A stretch of 8,327 bases of DNA from CAMAVH01 sp036500145 (lineage in GTDB: Bacteria > Pseudomonadota > Alphaproteobacteria > SMXQ01). The notes under the pieces are model-generated. The model was given only the letters and a program-made list of their open reading frames with translations, was not told the DNA's origin and made no database searches. This document shows, one piece after another, positions 1-8,327 of this stretch. The stretch lies in the NCBI GenBank assembly GCA_036500145.1, contig DASYCO010000025.1, positions 1-8,327 on the forward strand. Direction: 5' to 3'. The position numbers were made by a program, and so were the translations under genes. Numbering within the stretch: position 1 is the stretch's first letter; every line of letters begins with the position of its first letter.

Positions 1-116
1 AAGCCCCTCGCCTTGAGCACATTTGTCAGCCTTCCCAATGACTTGGGGTGGGCATCTATAAAGTTTCCGTGGCCTTGCGTCTAGACTGTGCGGTCTACCA
101 CCAGGGCCTGAAAGAG
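1..116 (-). other. probable 5' leader of the next operon (continues past the left edge)
   Basis: This stretch follows the promoter at 123-151 on the minus strand and holds no convincing protein gene, tRNA or rRNA. It contains small stem-loops. TAGAC at 82-86 pairs with GTCTA at 93-97 (six-base loop), and CCCAA at 34-38 pairs with TTGGG at 43-47 (four-base loop). On the minus strand, GGCC-N8-GGCC at about 105-120 could also fold. A structured leader of more than 100 bases would be plausible for a ribosomal-protein operon, but I do not recognise a named RNA family. With the rpoC 3' region (117-322) it makes up a 322-base stretch without a gene. Confidence 0.4.
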
Positions 117-122
117 GGCCGC

Positions 123-151
123 ATACTATGTACGCGACCTACCCCCGTCAA
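123..151 (-). promoter_or_regulatory. sigma70-type promoter, probably for the str (rpsL) operon
   Basis: On the minus strand TTGACG (146-151) is followed by a 17-base spacer and TAGTAT (123-128). This is a near-consensus -35 and -10 pair at optimal spacing. The likely start of transcription is around 115-117. The bases after the -10 box (GCGGCCC) form a GC-rich discriminator, which in known rRNA and ribosomal-protein promoters goes with stringent control by ppGpp and DksA. The promoter points away from rpoC to a gene beyond the left edge. In many alphaproteobacteria rpsL-rpsG-fusA-tuf lies there, so it probably drives that operon; this is inferred from known gene order, because no rpsL codons are in the window. 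Confidence 0.65.
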
Positions 152-195
152 GCGGAAACCCAAGAGGAATCGGGGACTTACCCCTCTTGCGGAAA
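152..195. repeat. nested direct and inverted repeats just upstream of the promoter
   Basis: On the plus strand GCGGAAA occurs at 152-158 and again at 189-195. Between them CAAGAGG (161-167) and CCTCTTG (183-189) are perfect 7-base inverted repeats. On the minus strand the cluster ends right at the -35 box of the promoter at 123-151. The position would suit a regulator-binding site or the base of a hairpin in the rpoC 3' transcript, but I recognise no known operator. Confidence 0.35.
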
Positions 196-222
196 GCCGG
201 CCAAGTTCAAGCCGTTACCTTC

Positions 223-242
223 CATCCGGCCTCTTCCGGATG
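223..242. other. hairpin in the rpoC 3' region
   Basis: CATCCGG (223-229) and CCGGATG (236-242) form a perfect 7-base-pair stem with a six-base loop (CCTCTT on the plus strand). On the minus strand it lies about 80-100 bases past the rpoC stop and has no U-tract. It may add a second brake or a stable 3' end to the rpoBC messenger. The structure is visible; the function is a guess. Confidence 0.4.
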
Positions 243-282
243 CCTTCTCCTACCACCGCTTGTGGGGCAGGAGTCGTAAATT

Positions 283-314
283 CCGCCCCCTCCTCTCAGA
301 GGGGGCGGTTTTTT
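283..314. terminator. hairpin terminator after rpoC, T-run on the plus-strand side
   Basis: CCGCCCCCT (283-291) and AGGGGGCGG (300-308) form a perfect 9-base-pair, almost all-GC stem with an eight-base loop. The stem ends 14 bases past the rpoC stop codon, the usual place for the operon's terminator. A run of six T (309-314) follows it in the plus direction. In the minus direction, the way rpoC is transcribed, the stem is followed only by AATTTACG, a weak U-tract. It may work in both directions, strongly against plus-strand transcription and only partly for rpoC, or it may act as a 3'-end stabilising stem. I left the strand unassigned for this reason. Confidence 0.65.
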
Positions 315-322
315 AGACGATA

Positions 323-4489
<4,167 letters not shown>

Positions 4490-4496
4490 AAATTCT

Positions 4497-4502
4497 CTCC
4501 TC
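4497..4502 (-). promoter_or_regulatory. rpoC ribosome binding site
   Basis: On the minus strand this reads GAGGAG, with AGGAG seven bases before the ATG at 4489. This is a strong Shine-Dalgarno at ideal spacing. It decides the rpoC start: the in-frame GTG at 4502-4504 sits on the site itself and so is very unlikely to be the initiation codon. Confidence 0.85.
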
Positions 4503-4513
4503 ACATCCCATGC

Positions 4514-4526
4514 CCGGCGCCGCCGG
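4514..4526 (-). other. second small GC hairpin before the rpoC ribosome binding site
   Basis: On the minus strand CCGGC, loop GGC, then GCCGG forms a compact 5-base-pair stem with a three-base loop. It lies between the larger intercistronic hairpin and the rpoC Shine-Dalgarno, 11 bases upstream of the latter, and leaves the Shine-Dalgarno unpaired. In DNA this rich in GC, a stem this short can arise by chance, so its function is uncertain. Confidence 0.35.
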
Positions 4527-4532
4527 ACGAGG

Positions 4533-4557
4533 CGCGGCGGGGTGAGCCCCCGCCGCG
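4533..4557 (-). other. rpoB-rpoC intercistronic hairpin
   Basis: Read on the minus strand, CGCGGCGGGG (4548-4557) and CCCCGCCGCG (4533-4542) form a perfect 10-base-pair stem with a five-base loop (GCTCA). It starts 17 bases after the rpoB stop. No U-tract follows, so it does not look like an intrinsic terminator. Plausible roles are an RNase processing or stability element, or a pause that tunes the rpoB to rpoC ratio. The structure is seen in the sequence; the role is inferred. Confidence 0.6.
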
Positions 4558-4574
4558 GTCAGGTTCCTGATCGA

Positions 4575-8327
<3,753 letters not shown>

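Noticed and set aside
1..22. Minus-strand ATG at 22 preceded by GGAAGG, frame running off the left edge (MCSRRGA)
   Set aside because: The Shine-Dalgarno spacing is good, but the residues do not match the start of RpsL (MPTINQ...) and only seven codons are visible, so no gene can be supported.
26..55. Nine-codon minus-strand frame (MPTPSHWEG) in the leader, as a possible leader peptide
   Set aside because: It has only a weak GGAAA about a dozen bases upstream, no run of regulatory codons and no recognisable homologue. Frames this short are common by chance.
1..322. tRNA or a known stable RNA (6S, SRP, RNase P) in the rpoC-flanking gap
   Set aside because: I found no cloverleaf, no T-arm GGTTC-type motif and none of the conserved core motifs of RNase P or SRP RNA on either strand by eye. 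A 6S-like fold cannot be fully excluded without a covariance search.
4514..4557. Intrinsic terminator between rpoB and rpoC
   Set aside because: The hairpins are strong, but no U-tract follows either one and rpoC follows at once with a strong ribosome binding site.

Overview
This window is an ordinary, well-conserved housekeeping locus: the RNA polymerase beta and beta' genes (rpoB, rpoC), both on the minus strand and transcribed from the right edge towards the left. Both proteins read as typical alphaproteobacterial subunits. The beta' N-terminus (MNELMKIFGQ...) and the GC-rich, strongly biased codon use suggest a Rhodospirillales-like alphaproteobacterium. That assignment rests on recognising the protein sequences, not on a database search, and the order-level guess is tentative.

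Layout, in transcription order. rpoB enters at the right edge already in progress (about 134 N-terminal residues lie outside) and ends at 4575. An 85-base intercistronic gap (4490-4574) follows. It holds two GC-rich hairpins without a U-tract, then a strong Shine-Dalgarno that sets the rpoC start at the ATG at 4489. rpoC is complete (1388 codons) and stops at 323. Just past its stop is a strong hairpin (283-308). Its T-run lies on the plus-strand side, so as an intrinsic terminator it looks better for plus-strand transcription than for rpoC. The last 322 bases hold no recognisable protein gene. They contain a second hairpin, a small cluster of direct and inverted repeats, a good sigma70-type promoter on the minus strand (TTGACG-N17-TAGTAT, GC-rich discriminator), and about 116 bases of probable 5' leader running off the left edge. 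In many alphaproteobacteria the str operon (rpsL-rpsG-fusA-tuf) follows rpoC, so this promoter is probably that operon's, but no rpsL sequence is visible here.

How the parts work together: beta and beta' form the catalytic core of RNA polymerase and appear to be made from one transcript, with the hairpin-bearing gap between them. The segment after rpoC looks like a boundary where the rpoBC transcript is ended or reduced and a ribosomal-protein transcript begins. I found no mobile element, CRISPR array, tRNA, rRNA or accessory system. Nothing in the window supports a previously undescribed system; the findings are modest regulatory and annotation points.
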